Of a DNA stretch of 64,000 bases, positions 8,882 through 17,805 are shown piece by piece. Within the stretch, counting starts at the first letter, position 1; each line of letters opens with the position of its first letter. The DNA is from Bog-473 sp963764305 (GTDB lineage Bacteria > Actinomycetota > Acidimicrobiia > Acidimicrobiales > RAAP-2): the NCBI GenBank assembly GCA_963764305.1, contig CAVXSD010000001.1:248001-312000 (forward strand), in the 5' to 3' direction. The notes beneath the pieces are model-generated. The model was not told where the DNA came from and searched no databases. It saw only the letters and a list, made by a program, of their open reading frames with translations. The position numbers were made by a program, and so were the translations under genes.

Positions 8882-10454
8882 ATGAAGGGCGTCGTCACGG
8901 TCACTCAGGGAAGACTCAGGGGTGTCTGGCGTGGGGACCTGTGGTCGTTTTCCGGGATCCCCTACGGCCGTGCACCCGTGGGCACGTTGCGTTGGCGCCC
9001 GCCGTTGGAAGCCGAGAGTTGGGACGAGGTACGTGACGCGTCGACCTTCGGGCCGATCGCACCGCAGTCGGCCGCCGTGCCTGGCATCACGAGCCCGTCT
9101 GACCCCGCAGCATCCGAACCGCACAGCGAGGACTGCCTCTCACTCAACGTCTGGACCCCGGAGCTACCCGATGCGCCCACATTGGAGCCAGGCCGGGGCC
9201 GCCCGGTGATGGTTTTCATCCACGGGGGAGGGTTTACGTCCGGAAGCGGCTCCGTGTTCCTCTACCGGGGCGGCAATCTGGTGCGCAACGGCGACGCCGT
9301 GGTCGTCACCATCAACTACCGACTCGGCGCCTTGGGGTTCCTCGGCCATCGGGACCTGGCCGACCCCGACGGACTGATCGGAAACTGGGGCATCCACGAC
9401 CAGGTGGCAGCGCTGCGCTGGGTGCAGGACAACATCGCGGCCTTCGGGGGTGACCCGGGCTCCGTCTGCATCTTCGGCGAGTCGGCCGGAGGCTTCAGTG
9501 TGGCCACGTTGCTCGGGACGCCGGCCGCCGCGGGCCTCTTCCACCGTGCCGTGGTGCAGAGCGGCGGGGCGCATGTCCACTCCGTGGGCGAGGGCGAACG
9601 GTCGGCGCAGCGATTGGCCGCGGCACTGGGGGTCGGGTCGTGCAGCAGGGAGTGCATTGGAACGGGTGCCGGCGACCGAGCTGGTGGCCGCCACCGAGGA
9701 GATGGGCAAGCGGCGCCCGGACCCGGGGATGATCCCGCTCCCGTTCCTCCCGATCGTCGATGGCGTCCTGTTGCCGGATCACCCACTGGCCGCCGTGGCG
9801 ACCGGCGCCGCGTCCGGAATCGACCTCTTGATCGGGACGAACCGGGACGAGCTGACGCTCTTCGGTCTTGGCAACCCGGCCCTCATGGCGCTCGATGACG
9901 ACGGGGTGGAGCGCTGGGTGGGCAACGCAGTTCCCGACATGTCCGGGGCAGAGGTGATCGACGCCTACCGCGTGGCCCGGCGGGCTCGGGACGAGTCGAT
10001 CGACGCGAATGACGTCTGGGTCGCCGTAGGGACGGACATCGTGTTCCGCTGGCCCAGCCTCCAGCTCGCCGCGGCCCATGTGGCGCGAGGCTCCCGGGCC
10101 TACGTCTACCTGTTCGACTGGGAATCGCCGGCGTTCGGCGGGATCTTGGGCTCGTGCCATGCCCTGGAGTTGCCGTTCGTGTTCGGAGCGGTCAACCTCC
10201 CGGTGGTGCAGGTCTTCTCCGGAGCTGGCCCGGTGGTCGAGAAACTCTCGATGGAGATGCAGCGGGCGTGGCTCGCTTTCGCCGCCACCGGCGATCCCTC
10301 TCACGAGAGGATCGGCAGCTGGCCTGAATGGGACCCAGCCGTTCGCGCCACCATGATCTTCGGTGCCGACACCCGGCTCGAGAATGCGCCTCGGAACGAG
10401 GAGCTGGCGGTCCTGGAGCGGCATCGCCCGCTCGTGTCGGGCGTGCCCGGATAA
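8882..10454 (+). CDS. Type B carboxylesterase, split by a frameshift
   Basis: The ATG at 8882 opens a reading frame carrying the N-terminal half of a carboxylesterase: FSGIPYGRAPVG, the oxyanion motif HGGGF at about 114 and the nucleophile elbow FGESAGG with Ser at about 201. Near 9648-9656 the homology jumps one frame (RE then ALERVPATELV) and continues to the stop at 10454, including IDLLIGTNRDE and GSCHALELPFVFG, which contains the catalytic His. The combined protein would be about 520 residues, the normal size for the family. Because both halves are intact, a single-base sequence error is more likely than decay. Substrate is probably an ester or carbamate. Confidence 0.85.
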
Positions 10455-10612
10455 AGCAGGGCTGGGCGCGACAGGGGACCGTCGGTCATGCCCGGGTGGT
10501 GCCCACTGCCTCAGCGGCTCCGTCGGACTTCTGGAGCACGACTCTCCCGACGCCACCGACTTCGCCGGGCCATCCTCACGACGGCGCCCGAGTGGGTCAA
10601 GAATGGTGCGGC

Positions 10613-10686
10613 GGGGGCGTAGCCCAACAGGCAGAGGCAGGGCGCTTAAACCGTCCCCAGTGAGGGTTCGAATCCCTCCGCCCCCA
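10613..10686 (+). tRNA. tRNA with UAA anticodon and short variable loop
   Basis: A full cloverleaf can be drawn. The acceptor stem pairs GGGGGCG (10613-10619) with CGCCCCC (10679-10685), followed by discriminator A10686. The D stem is GCC/GGC. The anticodon stem GGGCG/CGTCC has one G-U pair and the loop CTTAAAC (10645-10651). The variable loop is only five bases (10657-10661), and the T arm is GAGGG-TTCGAAT-CCCTC. The anticodon read from the loop is UAA, nominally leucine, yet leucine tRNAs normally carry a long variable arm. CCA is not fully encoded. It sits alone between the esterase and a BTAD regulator. Confidence 0.75.
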
Positions 10687-10714
10687 CCCAGCCCGTCGCG
10701 GACCGTTCCCCGGC

Positions 10715-11485
10715 GTGAGCCACGACGGCGTCGAAGTCGCTGTCCTCGGCCCGGTGGTCGTGCGCGGCGCGGCCGCACCGTTTCACCGCTCGGCCGCCCG
10801 CGAGCTGGTGGTCTATCTCGCCTTCCACCGGCGCGGCGTGCGTCACGCCGAGTGTGCGCTGGCGATCTGGCCCGAGCGGCCGGTGTCCCTCGCCACCGTG
10901 CACTCGACCTCTTCGGACGCACGCCGGGCGCTGGGTCGCGCCCCCGACGGCGAGCTGCACCTTCCCCGCGGCGTCGACCTCCGGCTCCGTGCCTCGGTCA
11001 ACACCGATGCCGAACGGTTCGCGTCGCTGGCCGGATCCGACGACCCGCACCGTCTCCTCGAGGCCATGGGGCTGGTCCGGGGCCCGCTCTTCGCCGGGTT
11101 GCAGCGCGCGGATTGGGCAGTCTTCGACGGCACCCAGGCAGAGATCGAGTCGCTGGTCGTGCGCACGGCGCTCCGCGGTGCGGACGCGTTCGTCGGGCTC
11201 GGTTGCGCCGACGAGGCGGAGTGGATGGTGCGGCAGGCGCTGCAGTTGAGCCCGTACGACGAGCGCCTCTACCGCGCCCTGTTGACCGCCACGGCGGCGC
11301 AGGGCAACCGGGTCGGGCTGCGCTCGGCCATGGTGCACCTGCTGACACTGGCGGGAGGGGCCGGCCCGCCGCCCGGGACGCCGGTGCGCGTCCCGACGGA
11401 CTGCCTCCATCCCGAGACGACGGCCCTCTACCGTGACCTGCTCCGCTGGTCGCCTGCCGCCGGAGGGCACCCCTCCAGGCTGTAG
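10715..11485 (+). CDS. BTAD/SARP-like transcriptional regulator
   Basis: 256 residues from a GTG at 10715, about 28 bp after the tRNA. The N-terminal 75 residues (VAVLGPVVVRG, ELVVYLAFHRRGV, ECALAIWPERP, SSDARRALG) match the OmpR-like winged helix found in SARP regulators. Residues from about 100 to 245 form the bacterial transcriptional activation domain with TPR-like helices (LSPYDERLYRALLTATAAQGN). It lacks the ATPase module of large SARP proteins. SARPs activate nearby metabolic operons by binding direct repeats; its target here is unknown. The following gene starts 12-15 bp downstream, so the two may be cotranscribed. Confidence 0.8.
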   Translation: MSHDGVEVAVLGPVVVRGAAAPFHRSAARELVVYLAFHRRGVRHAECALAIWPERPVSLATVHSTSSDARRALGRAPDGELHLPRGVDLRLRASVNTDAERFASLAGSDDPHRLLEAMGLVRGPLFAGLQRADWAVFDGTQAEIESLVVRTALRGADAFVGLGCADEAEWMVRQALQLSPYDERLYRALLTATAAQGNRVGLRSAMVHLLTLAGGAGPPPGTPVRVPTDCLHPETTALYRDLLRWSPAAGGHPSRL

Positions 11486-11499
11486 GGTTGCCACCCGCC

Positions 11500-12357
11500 A
11501 TGGCGAGAAGCTCTTCTGGGAAATCAGTCGCACGCGCCGCCGCAACCGGCGGCGGCACGACCTATCGCGGGCAGATGCCGGTGAACTGGTACGCCGCGCT
11601 CGTCGTGATCATCCTGGTCGGGATCGGGTCCATTGCCGTGGCCAAGTACAACTACAACCAGGTCCCGGCCGTCGTCCAGCCGGCGGTCGGCACCTCGTGG
11701 CACGCCGGCCTCGCCTTCGACATCTGCGGGACCATGGAGCCGGCGCTCCCCGCCTCCCCGAGCAGCGCGACCACGGGGCTCACCTCGGCCGGCAACGGCG
11801 TGCTCCTCATTGCGCCCAAGACCGCAAGCGAAGCGGGCAACAACGCCACGCTGGGGAAATTCGCCGAGGGCTACACCGGACTGACGCTGACCAACACGAC
11901 CCTCAGGTACCCGTCGACCACGGCCTCGGCCCCCGAGTACAAGAACGGTGAGAAGTGCCCATCCGGCACGCCTGACGCCGGCAAGGTCGGCGTCGTCCAG
12001 GCTCGCGCCTGGGTGATCTCGACGCAGACGAAGAACAACGAGGAGGTGGAGACCGGAGGCGTCACGACGCTGAAGCCCGCCAATCTCAAGTTCCTGAACC
12101 GCCAGCTGATCACGGCCGGGTTCGGCCCGGAGGGCACACCACTGCCCAAGCCGCCGGCGTCGACCATCACCGCGCTGGTGCAGGTGCTGGCGGGTAACCA
12201 GGCACCGACCGCCACGAGCACGACGGTGGCCGGGACTCCGAGCACGACCACGGCGACGACCCCGACGACCACCCCCGCCAACGCACCGGTCTCTTCCACC
12301 ACGGCGCCGCTGGCGACGACGACGACGAAACCTTCGTCCACGACGACGACCAAGTAA
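11500..12357 (+). CDS. Membrane-anchored extracytoplasmic protein with Thr-rich tail
   Basis: 285 residues from the ATG at 11500; a TTG at 11488 is the longer alternative. One transmembrane helix lies near residues 30-50 (WYAALVVIILVGIGSIAVA), after a basic N-terminus, giving an N-in/C-out anchor. The outer part contains two cysteines (FDICGTM and GEKCPSGTP) and no domain I recognise. The last 60 residues are almost only Thr, Ser, Pro and Ala, typical of wall-spanning or glycosylated tails. Its stop TAA shares its last base with the ATG of the nucleotidyltransferase gene, so the two are translationally coupled. Function unknown. Confidence 0.75.
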   Translation: MARSSSGKSVARAAATGGGTTYRGQMPVNWYAALVVIILVGIGSIAVAKYNYNQVPAVVQPAVGTSWHAGLAFDICGTMEPALPASPSSATTGLTSAGNGVLLIAPKTASEAGNNATLGKFAEGYTGLTLTNTTLRYPSTTASAPEYKNGEKCPSGTPDAGKVGVVQARAWVISTQTKNNEEVETGGVTTLKPANLKFLNRQLITAGFGPEGTPLPKPPASTITALVQVLAGNQAPTATSTTVAGTPSTTTATTPTTTPANAPVSSTTAPLATTTTKPSSTTTTK

Positions 12358-13433
12358 TGAAAGCGGTCGTCCTGGTCGGGGGCGAGGGGACGAGGCTTCG
12401 TCCTCTGACGCTCTCGTCGCCCAAGCAGATGCTCCCCATCGTCGGGGTTCCCATGATCGAGCGGGTCCTCGGACACCTGGCCTCCCACGGCATCGACGAC
12501 GCCGTTCTGTCACTGGGCTACCTGCCCGATGCCTTCATGGAGGCCTACCCGGACGGGCGGGTCGTGGGAATGGGGCTGACCTACGCCGTCGAGCCCGAGC
12601 CGCTCGACACGGCCGGTGCCGTGCGCTTCGCCGCCACGTTCGCCGGGATCGACGAGACGTTCGTGGTGGTCAACGGTGACGTGCTCACGGACCTCGATCT
12701 CACGGCCCTGGTTGCCTTCCACCGCGCGCGGCGTGCCGAGGGGACGATCGCCCTGCACCCGGTGGCGGACCCCTCCGCCTTCGGCGTCGTGCCCACCGAC
12801 GCTGAAGGGCGGGTGACGGCCTTCGTCGAGAAGCCGCCCCGCGACGAGGCGCCGACGAACGAGATCAACGCCGGGACGTACGTGCTCGAGCCGTCAGTGC
12901 TCGAACGGATCCCCGAGGGCGGCCGGGTGTCGATCGAGCGGGAGACCTTCCCAGCCATGGTGCGGGACCGGGGTCTCTTTGCTCGCTCGGACGACCGCTA
13001 CTGGCTCGACACCGGGACACCGGCCGCGTACCTCGAGGCCAACTTCGACTATGTGAACCAGAAGCGCGGCCCGATCGTGAGCCCGCAGGTGGTCGACCGC
13101 GGCGACGGCGTCCTGATGCAGGGCGAAAGCGACGTCGAGGGCGTGGTGGTCGGTCCCTCGGTCATCTTCTCCGGCTGCGTGATCGAGCCGGGCGCGCGGA
13201 TCGAACGCAGCATCCTCGGGCGCGGGTCGGTGGTCTCGGACGGTGCCTCCGTCGTGGACTCGGTGCTCATGGGAGGGTGCCACGTCGCGGCGGACGCCAA
13301 GGTGGCCGGTTCCGTGATGGGGCCGCGGTCGATCGTCGGACAGAGGGCCGATGTCCGGGCGGTCTCCGTCCTCGGCGCCGACGCGGTGGTCTCTTCAGGG
13401 ACGCTGGTCGACGGCGAGCGGGTGTCGGGCTAG
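12357..13433 (+). CDS. Sugar-1-phosphate nucleotidyltransferase (ManC/RmlA-like)
   Basis: 358 residues. The N-terminal nucleotidyltransferase domain opens with MKAVVLVGGEGTRLRPLT and SSPKQMLPI, the classic NTP-binding signature and the catalytic lysine region. VVVNGDVLTDLDL supplies the metal-binding Asp and FVEKPP is the conserved sugar-binding stretch. From about 245 on, the sequence has hexapeptide-like repeats (VVVGPSVIFSGCVIEPGARIERSILGRG), a left-handed beta-helix. This architecture is usual for mannose-1-phosphate guanylyltransferases and glucose-1-phosphate thymidylyl/uridylyltransferases. A GDP-mannose role fits the phosphomannomutase at 33.7 kb, but the nucleotide is not certain. 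A GalE-like epimerase follows 12 bp downstream. Confidence 0.9.
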   Translation: MKAVVLVGGEGTRLRPLTLSSPKQMLPIVGVPMIERVLGHLASHGIDDAVLSLGYLPDAFMEAYPDGRVVGMGLTYAVEPEPLDTAGAVRFAATFAGIDETFVVVNGDVLTDLDLTALVAFHRARRAEGTIALHPVADPSAFGVVPTDAEGRVTAFVEKPPRDEAPTNEINAGTYVLEPSVLERIPEGGRVSIERETFPAMVRDRGLFARSDDRYWLDTGTPAAYLEANFDYVNQKRGPIVSPQVVDRGDGVLMQGESDVEGVVVGPSVIFSGCVIEPGARIERSILGRGSVVSDGASVVDSVLMGGCHVAADAKVAGSVMGPRSIVGQRADVRAVSVLGADAVVSSGTLVDGERVSG

Positions 13434-13445
13434 ACAGTCCAGGGC

Positions 13446-14397
13446 ATGCGCACGCTGGTGACGGGAGGTGCCGGATTCATCGGGTCCAACCTGGTCGACC
13501 GCCTGCTCGTCGAGGGCCACGAGGTCGATGTCGTCGACGACTTCTCGACCGGCTCGCTGTCGAACCTGGCCGAGGCGCGGCGGCAGCGCGGGCCGGGCGC
13601 TCACCATCCATCATCTCGACATCAGCGCGCCAGCCGTCATCGAGCTCATGGCGCGCCGGCGTCCCGAGCTGGTCTTCCACCTCGCCGCTCAGGCCGATGT
13701 CCGCGTCTCGGTGGCCCGCCCGGCGTTCGACGCCACGGTCAACGTCGTCGGCTCGCTCAACGTCCTGGAGGGGGCACGCCAGGCCGAGGCCGAGCGAGTC
13801 GTCTTCGCTGCCAGCGGTGGCACTCTCTACGGCGAGCCGGCGGCCGAGGACCTCCCCGTGCGCGAGTCGCACCCACAGCAGCCTCTTTCGCCCTACGGCG
13901 TCGCCAAGAAGGCGGTCATCGACTACCTGGTCGCCTACCGGGAACTCCATTCCCTCGAGTTCTGCGCCCTGGCGCTGGCGAACGTCTACGGGCCCCGGCA
14001 GAATCCCCACGGCGAGGCGGGCGTGGTCGCCATCTTCGCCGACCGCATCACGCGCGGTCAGCCGGTGACGATCTTCGGGGACGGCGAGCAGACGAGGGAC
14101 TTCGTCTTCGTCGACGACGTCGTCGACGCGTTCGTCCGGGCCGCGACGCGTGGCGGGGGCCTCGTGTGCAACATCGGGACCGGGCGCGAGACGTCGGTCA
14201 ACGAGCTCCTGGGCGCCATGGCGTCCCGGTCCGGCACCGAGGTGACGTCTGTCCACGCCCCGTTCCGCCCGGGGGAGCTGCTCCGTTCCAGCCTCGACGT
14301 GGAACGGGCGGCGATCCAGCTCGGCTGGCGCGCCTGGACCGATCTGGACGACGGAACCCGTGCCGTGCTCGAGTTCGTGCGCGCCGGCGCGGACTGA
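13446..14397 (+). CDS. UDP-glucose 4-epimerase-like SDR, frameshifted
   Basis: The ATG at 13446 gives MRTLVTGGAGFIGSNLVDRLL, the NAD-binding motif of extended SDRs. After about 50 residues the frame changes within the GC-rich stretch 13585-13602 (EARRQRG, then ALTIHHLDIS). The second frame continues FHLAAQADVRVSV, the catalytic YGVAKK (Y-x3-K), NVYGPRQNP and FGDGEQTRDFVFVDDVV to the stop at 14397. These are GalE-family hallmarks. The full-length protein of about 316 residues would be normal, so a sequencing indel is the likely cause. Such an enzyme interconverts UDP-sugars and fits the glycan genes around it. Confidence 0.85.
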
Positions 14398-14399
14398 GG

Positions 14400-15131
14400 T
14401 CAGCGGAAGAGGTCTTCGTCCGGCGGCCGGATCACCTCGGAGCGGACCGAGGCTGGCCGCAGCCAGGCGGCGGGCACACCGCGTACGACGGCGACGGGGA
14501 CGCCGCGGTCCTTGCCCATCACCAGCTCCGCGGCGGAGGCCAGTTCGTCGGCGACGCAGATCTCGGTGGCCACCAGCTGACGACCACCAGCGTCGGCGGT
14601 GCCCTTCAGATCGACGACGGCGGCCACGCCGGCACACCCGATGGCGACGTCGGTGACGCCGCGCCGCCACGGCCGCCCGAAGGTGTCGGAGACGATGACG
14701 CCGAGCTCGAGCCCGAGGGCGTGCTGGAGCCCGGCGCGGATCCGGCGCGCTGAGCGATCCGAGTCTTCTGGGAGCAACGCCGCGGTCCCATCCGCCACGT
14801 TGGACAGGTCGACGCCGGCATTGGCGCAGATGAAGCCATGGCGGGTCTCACTGATCACCAGGTCGCCCCGGCGACGCAGCACGCGCACGGACTCCTGCTC
14901 CACCAACGCCACTTTCGCCGCCGGATCACCGTGATCGAGCTCGACCAGGCGGCCCTCCGCCTTCGAGACGACCTTCTGGGTGACCACGACCACGTCGCCG
15001 GTCGCGAGCTCGGGCCCATCGGGGTCGGCCGGCGCCACGGCCCCGACGATCAGGGCCGCCAGGTCCGTCCCCGGCGTCACCTCGCCGATGCCGCCGACCG
15101 GGAACACCTGGACTCCCTCAGCCCGCGGCAT
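14400..15131 (-). CDS. cofE: Coenzyme F420-0:L-glutamate ligase
   Basis: 243 residues from an ATG at 15131, which overlaps the end of cofD by 14 bp. The sequence shows the CofE/FbiB ligase features: FPVGGIGEVTPGTDLAALI, DVVVVTQKVVSKAEGRLV, SETRHGFICANAGVDLSNV and GVIVSDTFGRPWRRG, the last two holding GTP- and metal-binding residues. It adds glutamates to F420-0. Mycobacterial FbiB carries an additional C-terminal flavin domain that reduces dehydro-F420-0; that domain is absent here, so the reductase must be encoded elsewhere. Next to cofD it makes a compact F420 maturation operon serving the LLM oxidoreductases further along. Confidence 0.93.
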   Translation of the reverse strand: MPRAEGVQVFPVGGIGEVTPGTDLAALIVGAVAPADPDGPELATGDVVVVTQKVVSKAEGRLVELDHGDPAAKVALVEQESVRVLRRRGDLVISETRHGFICANAGVDLSNVADGTAALLPEDSDRSARRIRAGLQHALGLELGVIVSDTFGRPWRRGVTDVAIGCAGVAAVVDLKGTADAGGRQLVATEICVADELASAAELVMGKDRGVPVAVVRGVPAAWLRPASVRSEVIRPPDEDLFR

Positions 15132-16065
15132 CGACCACAACCCGGGCGAGGTCCTCGGCCCGCTCCCGCGTGCTCATGACCGTGGGCGCCACGATGCAGC
15201 GCACCCCTTCCGCCTCGACGGCCGCGGCATGGGAGCCGTCGGCCTCGTCGACCACGAGCGAGCCCACCCAAGGCGCATACAGCCGGGCCACGCCGACCAC
15301 GGACGATTCGCTGCCGAGCTCCGCCATGAGCCGGTCGGCCGGCCCTTTGAGCGCCGCCCCGGCCACGATGGGCGAGACGGCGACGACCTGCGCCCGGCGC
15401 GCCACGAGGATCTCGCGGACGCCGGGAACGGCGAGGACGGGACCGATCGAGACGACGGGGTTCGACGGGCACACCACGATGGCGTCCGCGTCACCGAGCG
15501 CCTCCATGACGCCTGGTGCCGGGCGGGCCACCTCGGCGCCTTCGAAGCGCACCGCCCGGACCGCGACGTCGTGGCGCAGCCGCACGAAGTAGTCCTGGAA
15601 GCCCACCTCGGTCCCCGGCGGCCCCAGCGGGGTCGGGCCGGCCAGCGTGAGCCGCGTCCGCAGAGCATCGTCAGTGACCGGCAGCAGTCGCACCCCGATG
15701 CCGCGCCGGCGGGCCAGTTCGGCCGTGACCGTGCTCAGTGGCTCGCCGGCACGCATCCGGCCCGTCCGGAACAGGTGCGTGGCCAGATCGCGGTCGCCCA
15801 GACGGAACCAGTCCTCCCCACCCAGCCGGGCCAGCTCGTCCATGACCGCCCAGGTCTCGCCGGCCACGCCCCACCCGGTCTCCTGGTTGTCCATGCCACC
15901 GAGGGTGTAGGTGACGGTATCGAGGTCGGGGCTGATGTGGAGCCCGTGGAGCACCGTGTCGTCGCCGACGTTGACGATCGCCGTGATGCCGTCGGCCGGC
16001 ACGACGCGTACGAGCCCCGAGAGCATCCGAGCGGCCCCGACGCCGCCGCACAGGGCCACCAGCAC
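15118..16065 (-). CDS. cofD: 2-phospho-L-lactate/phosphoenolpyruvate transferase (CofD/FbiA)
   Basis: 315 residues from a GTG at 16065 (VLVALCGGVGAARMLSGL); the family normally starts at exactly this GGxGAAR motif, so the very long open frame upstream is rejected. Other family marks are NVGDDTVLHGLHISPDLDTVTYTL, with the catalytic Asp residues, and CPSNPVVSIGPVLAVPG near 220. The enzyme transfers the phospho-lactyl or enolpyruvyl unit from a GPP/EPPG donor onto the deazaflavin Fo, giving (dehydro)F420-0. It overlaps cofE by 14 bp. The AMP-ligase gene starts 66 bp away in the opposite direction. Confidence 0.95.
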   Translation of the reverse strand: MLVALCGGVGAARMLSGLVRVVPADGITAIVNVGDDTVLHGLHISPDLDTVTYTLGGMDNQETGWGVAGETWAVMDELARLGGEDWFRLGDRDLATHLFRTGRMRAGEPLSTVTAELARRRGIGVRLLPVTDDALRTRLTLAGPTPLGPPGTEVGFQDYFVRLRHDVAVRAVRFEGAEVARPAPGVMEALGDADAIVVCPSNPVVSIGPVLAVPGVREILVARRAQVVAVSPIVAGAALKGPADRLMAELGSESSVVGVARLYAPWVGSLVVDEADGSHAAAVEAEGVRCIVAPTVMSTRERAEDLARVVVDAAG

Positions 16066-16131
16066 GCCGCGAGCATAGGAGCGGCCGGCCGTCGGCCCTT
16101 CCGCCCAGCCCTGGTACGATCGCCGCCCGCC

Positions 16132-17805
16132 ATGGCAGTGCGCATCCCCTCGGATCGCCACGAGACCGTGGTGTCCGTTTTGCGGGAAGCGGCTCAGGTC
16201 AACGGGGACGTCGAGGCGTACGTCGAGCCCGACGCGCGAGGCGGGCGCCGTTCCCTCACCTTCGCCGAATGGGACCGGGCCGCCGACGGTGTGGCCGGCC
16301 AGCTGGCGCGCGAGGGCGTCGCCAAGGGAGACGTCGTCTGCCTGCTCCTTCCCTCGTGCATCGACTACGCGGTGCTCTACGCCGCGTTGCTCCGCCTGGG
16401 GGCCATCACATCGGGGATCAACCCCCGCATGGGGGCCGGCGAAGTGGCCTCCGTCGTGGACCGGGCCGCGCCTGCGATGCTCGTGGTCGACCCGGAGGTG
16501 GCCCAGCTCCCGGCGGCAGGGGCGGCACACGTCGTCGACCGGGCCGAAGCCCGGACGTGGTGGACCGGGGAGGCGCTGGGCACCGGGCCCCGGTTGGCCT
16601 CCTCCGATCCGGTGGCCGTTGTGTGGACCAGTGGGACCACAGGTCGGCCCAAGGGGGCGGTGTTCGACCACGCCAACCTGGCCGCGGTGGCCCGGGGCAC
16701 CGACGTGCTCAGCCATCCGGGAGACCGCAGGCTCTCGCCGGTGCCGTTCGCCCATGTGGGCTACATGACACGCGCCTGGGACGAGATCGCCAACGCGGTG
16801 ACGACCATCATCACTCCCACGCCGTGGCGGGCCGACGACGCCGTCCGCATCATGGCGGACGAGCGGGTGACGGTCGCCCAGGGGGTGCCCACGCAGTGGG
16901 CGCTCATGTTGGCCAGCGAGGAGCTCGCACACGCGGATCTGGGCGCCCTGCGAGTCGCCGCGACCGGTGCGGCGCGGATGACGGCGTCCATGGTGGCCGA
17001 GGTCCGCCGGCGGTTCGGGGTGCCCGTCGTGGTGCGATTCACCTCGACGGAGTCCTCGCTCGGGACCGGCACCACGCTCACGTCGTCGGACGAGGAGGTG
17101 GCGACGACGGTGGGCCGCCCGGTGGCGGGGGTCGAGCTCACCATCGTCGACGACGGCGGGAAGCCCGTGCCCGACGGCGCGGTCGGACGCGTCCTCCTGC
17201 GGTCCGGGGCCGCCATGCGCGGCTACTGGGGGAGCGGCCCGGGGAGGGGTCGCCGGGTGGACGAGCTCGTCGATGCCGCGGCCACGAGGACCGTGCTCGG
17301 CCCGGACGGGTGGCTGACCACCGGAGACTTCGGGCGGCTCACCCCCGAAGGCAACCTGCAGCTGTCGGGCCGGGCGCACGAGCGCTACATCCGGGGTGGC
17401 TACAACGTGTACCCGGCCGAGGTCGAGGAAGCCCTCTCGTCGCACCCCTCTGTGGCCCGGGCCGCCGTCATCGGGGTCCCCGACGACATCCTGGGTGAAG
17501 TCGGCGTGGCCGTGGTGGTCGCCGCAGCTGGAGCACAGCCCGCTCTCGTCGAGCTGCGCGCCCACTGCGCCCGGGAGCTGTCCGACTACAAGGCCCCGGA
17601 CGCGCTGGTGGTCGTGGACGAGCTGCCGCTGACCCCGATGATGAAGGTGGACCCGGTGCGCCTGGCTGCCCTGGCCGCGCGCGGTGCGGACGAGCGCCGC
17701 ACCACCCTGGCGCAGAGTCGTCGTCCCGGCGCCGGGGTGCTAGGCAGTGACCCCACCGGAGAAAGTGACCCCACCGGAGAAGTGGACGAAAAGGAGCGTG
17801 CATGA
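16132..17805 (+). CDS. Class I acyl-CoA synthetase / AMP-binding ligase
   Basis: 557 residues from an ATG at 16132. The AMP-binding core is complete: VWTSGTTGRPKGAVF (P-loop-like motif A3), RFTSTESSLGTGT (A5), DGWLTTGDFGRL (A7, with the ribose-binding Asp) and GRAHERYIRGGYNVYPAEVEE (A8 hinge). The C-terminal catalytic lysine region reads LPLTPMMKVDPVRL. The enzyme activates a carboxylic acid to an acyl-AMP and then acyl-CoA. The extreme C-terminus carries SDPTGE twice, encoded by an 18-bp tandem duplication. The SDR gene overlaps the stop by ATGA. The acid substrate is unknown; branched, aromatic or steroid acids are all possible. Confidence 0.9.
   Translation: MAVRIPSDRHETVVSVLREAAQVNGDVEAYVEPDARGGRRSLTFAEWDRAADGVAGQLAREGVAKGDVVCLLLPSCIDYAVLYAALLRLGAITSGINPRMGAGEVASVVDRAAPAMLVVDPEVAQLPAAGAAHVVDRAEARTWWTGEALGTGPRLASSDPVAVVWTSGTTGRPKGAVFDHANLAAVARGTDVLSHPGDRRLSPVPFAHVGYMTRAWDEIANAVTTIITPTPWRADDAVRIMADERVTVAQGVPTQWALMLASEELAHADLGALRVAATGAARMTASMVAEVRRRFGVPVVVRFTSTESSLGTGTTLTSSDEEVATTVGRPVAGVELTIVDDGGKPVPDGAVGRVLLRSGAAMRGYWGSGPGRGRRVDELVDAAATRTVLGPDGWLTTGDFGRLTPEGNLQLSGRAHERYIRGGYNVYPAEVEEALSSHPSVARAAVIGVPDDILGEVGVAVVVAAAGAQPALVELRAHCARELSDYKAPDALVVVDELPLTPMMKVDPVRLAALAARGADERRTTLAQSRRPGAGVLGSDPTGESDPTGEVDEKERA
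17746..17781 (+). repeat. 18-bp tandem duplication at the ligase C-terminus
   Basis: AGTGACCCCACCGGAGAA is present twice in tandem (17746-17763, 17764-17781). It keeps the reading frame and adds a second SDPTGE hexapeptide to the end of the acyl-CoA synthetase. Confidence 0.9.

Noticed and set aside
9640..9660. Programmed frameshift in the carboxylesterase
   Set aside because: No slippery heptamer or stem-loop is apparent, and similar breaks occur in many unrelated genes here.
14980..16131. N-terminal extension of the acyl-CoA synthetase frame
   Set aside because: It overlaps cofE and cofD in antisense; the enzyme's homology begins just after the ATG at 16132.
15118..17565. Upstream extension of the cofD frame
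   Set aside because: Antisense to the acyl-CoA synthetase; CofD proteins start at the GGxGAAR motif, i.e. at the GTG 16065.
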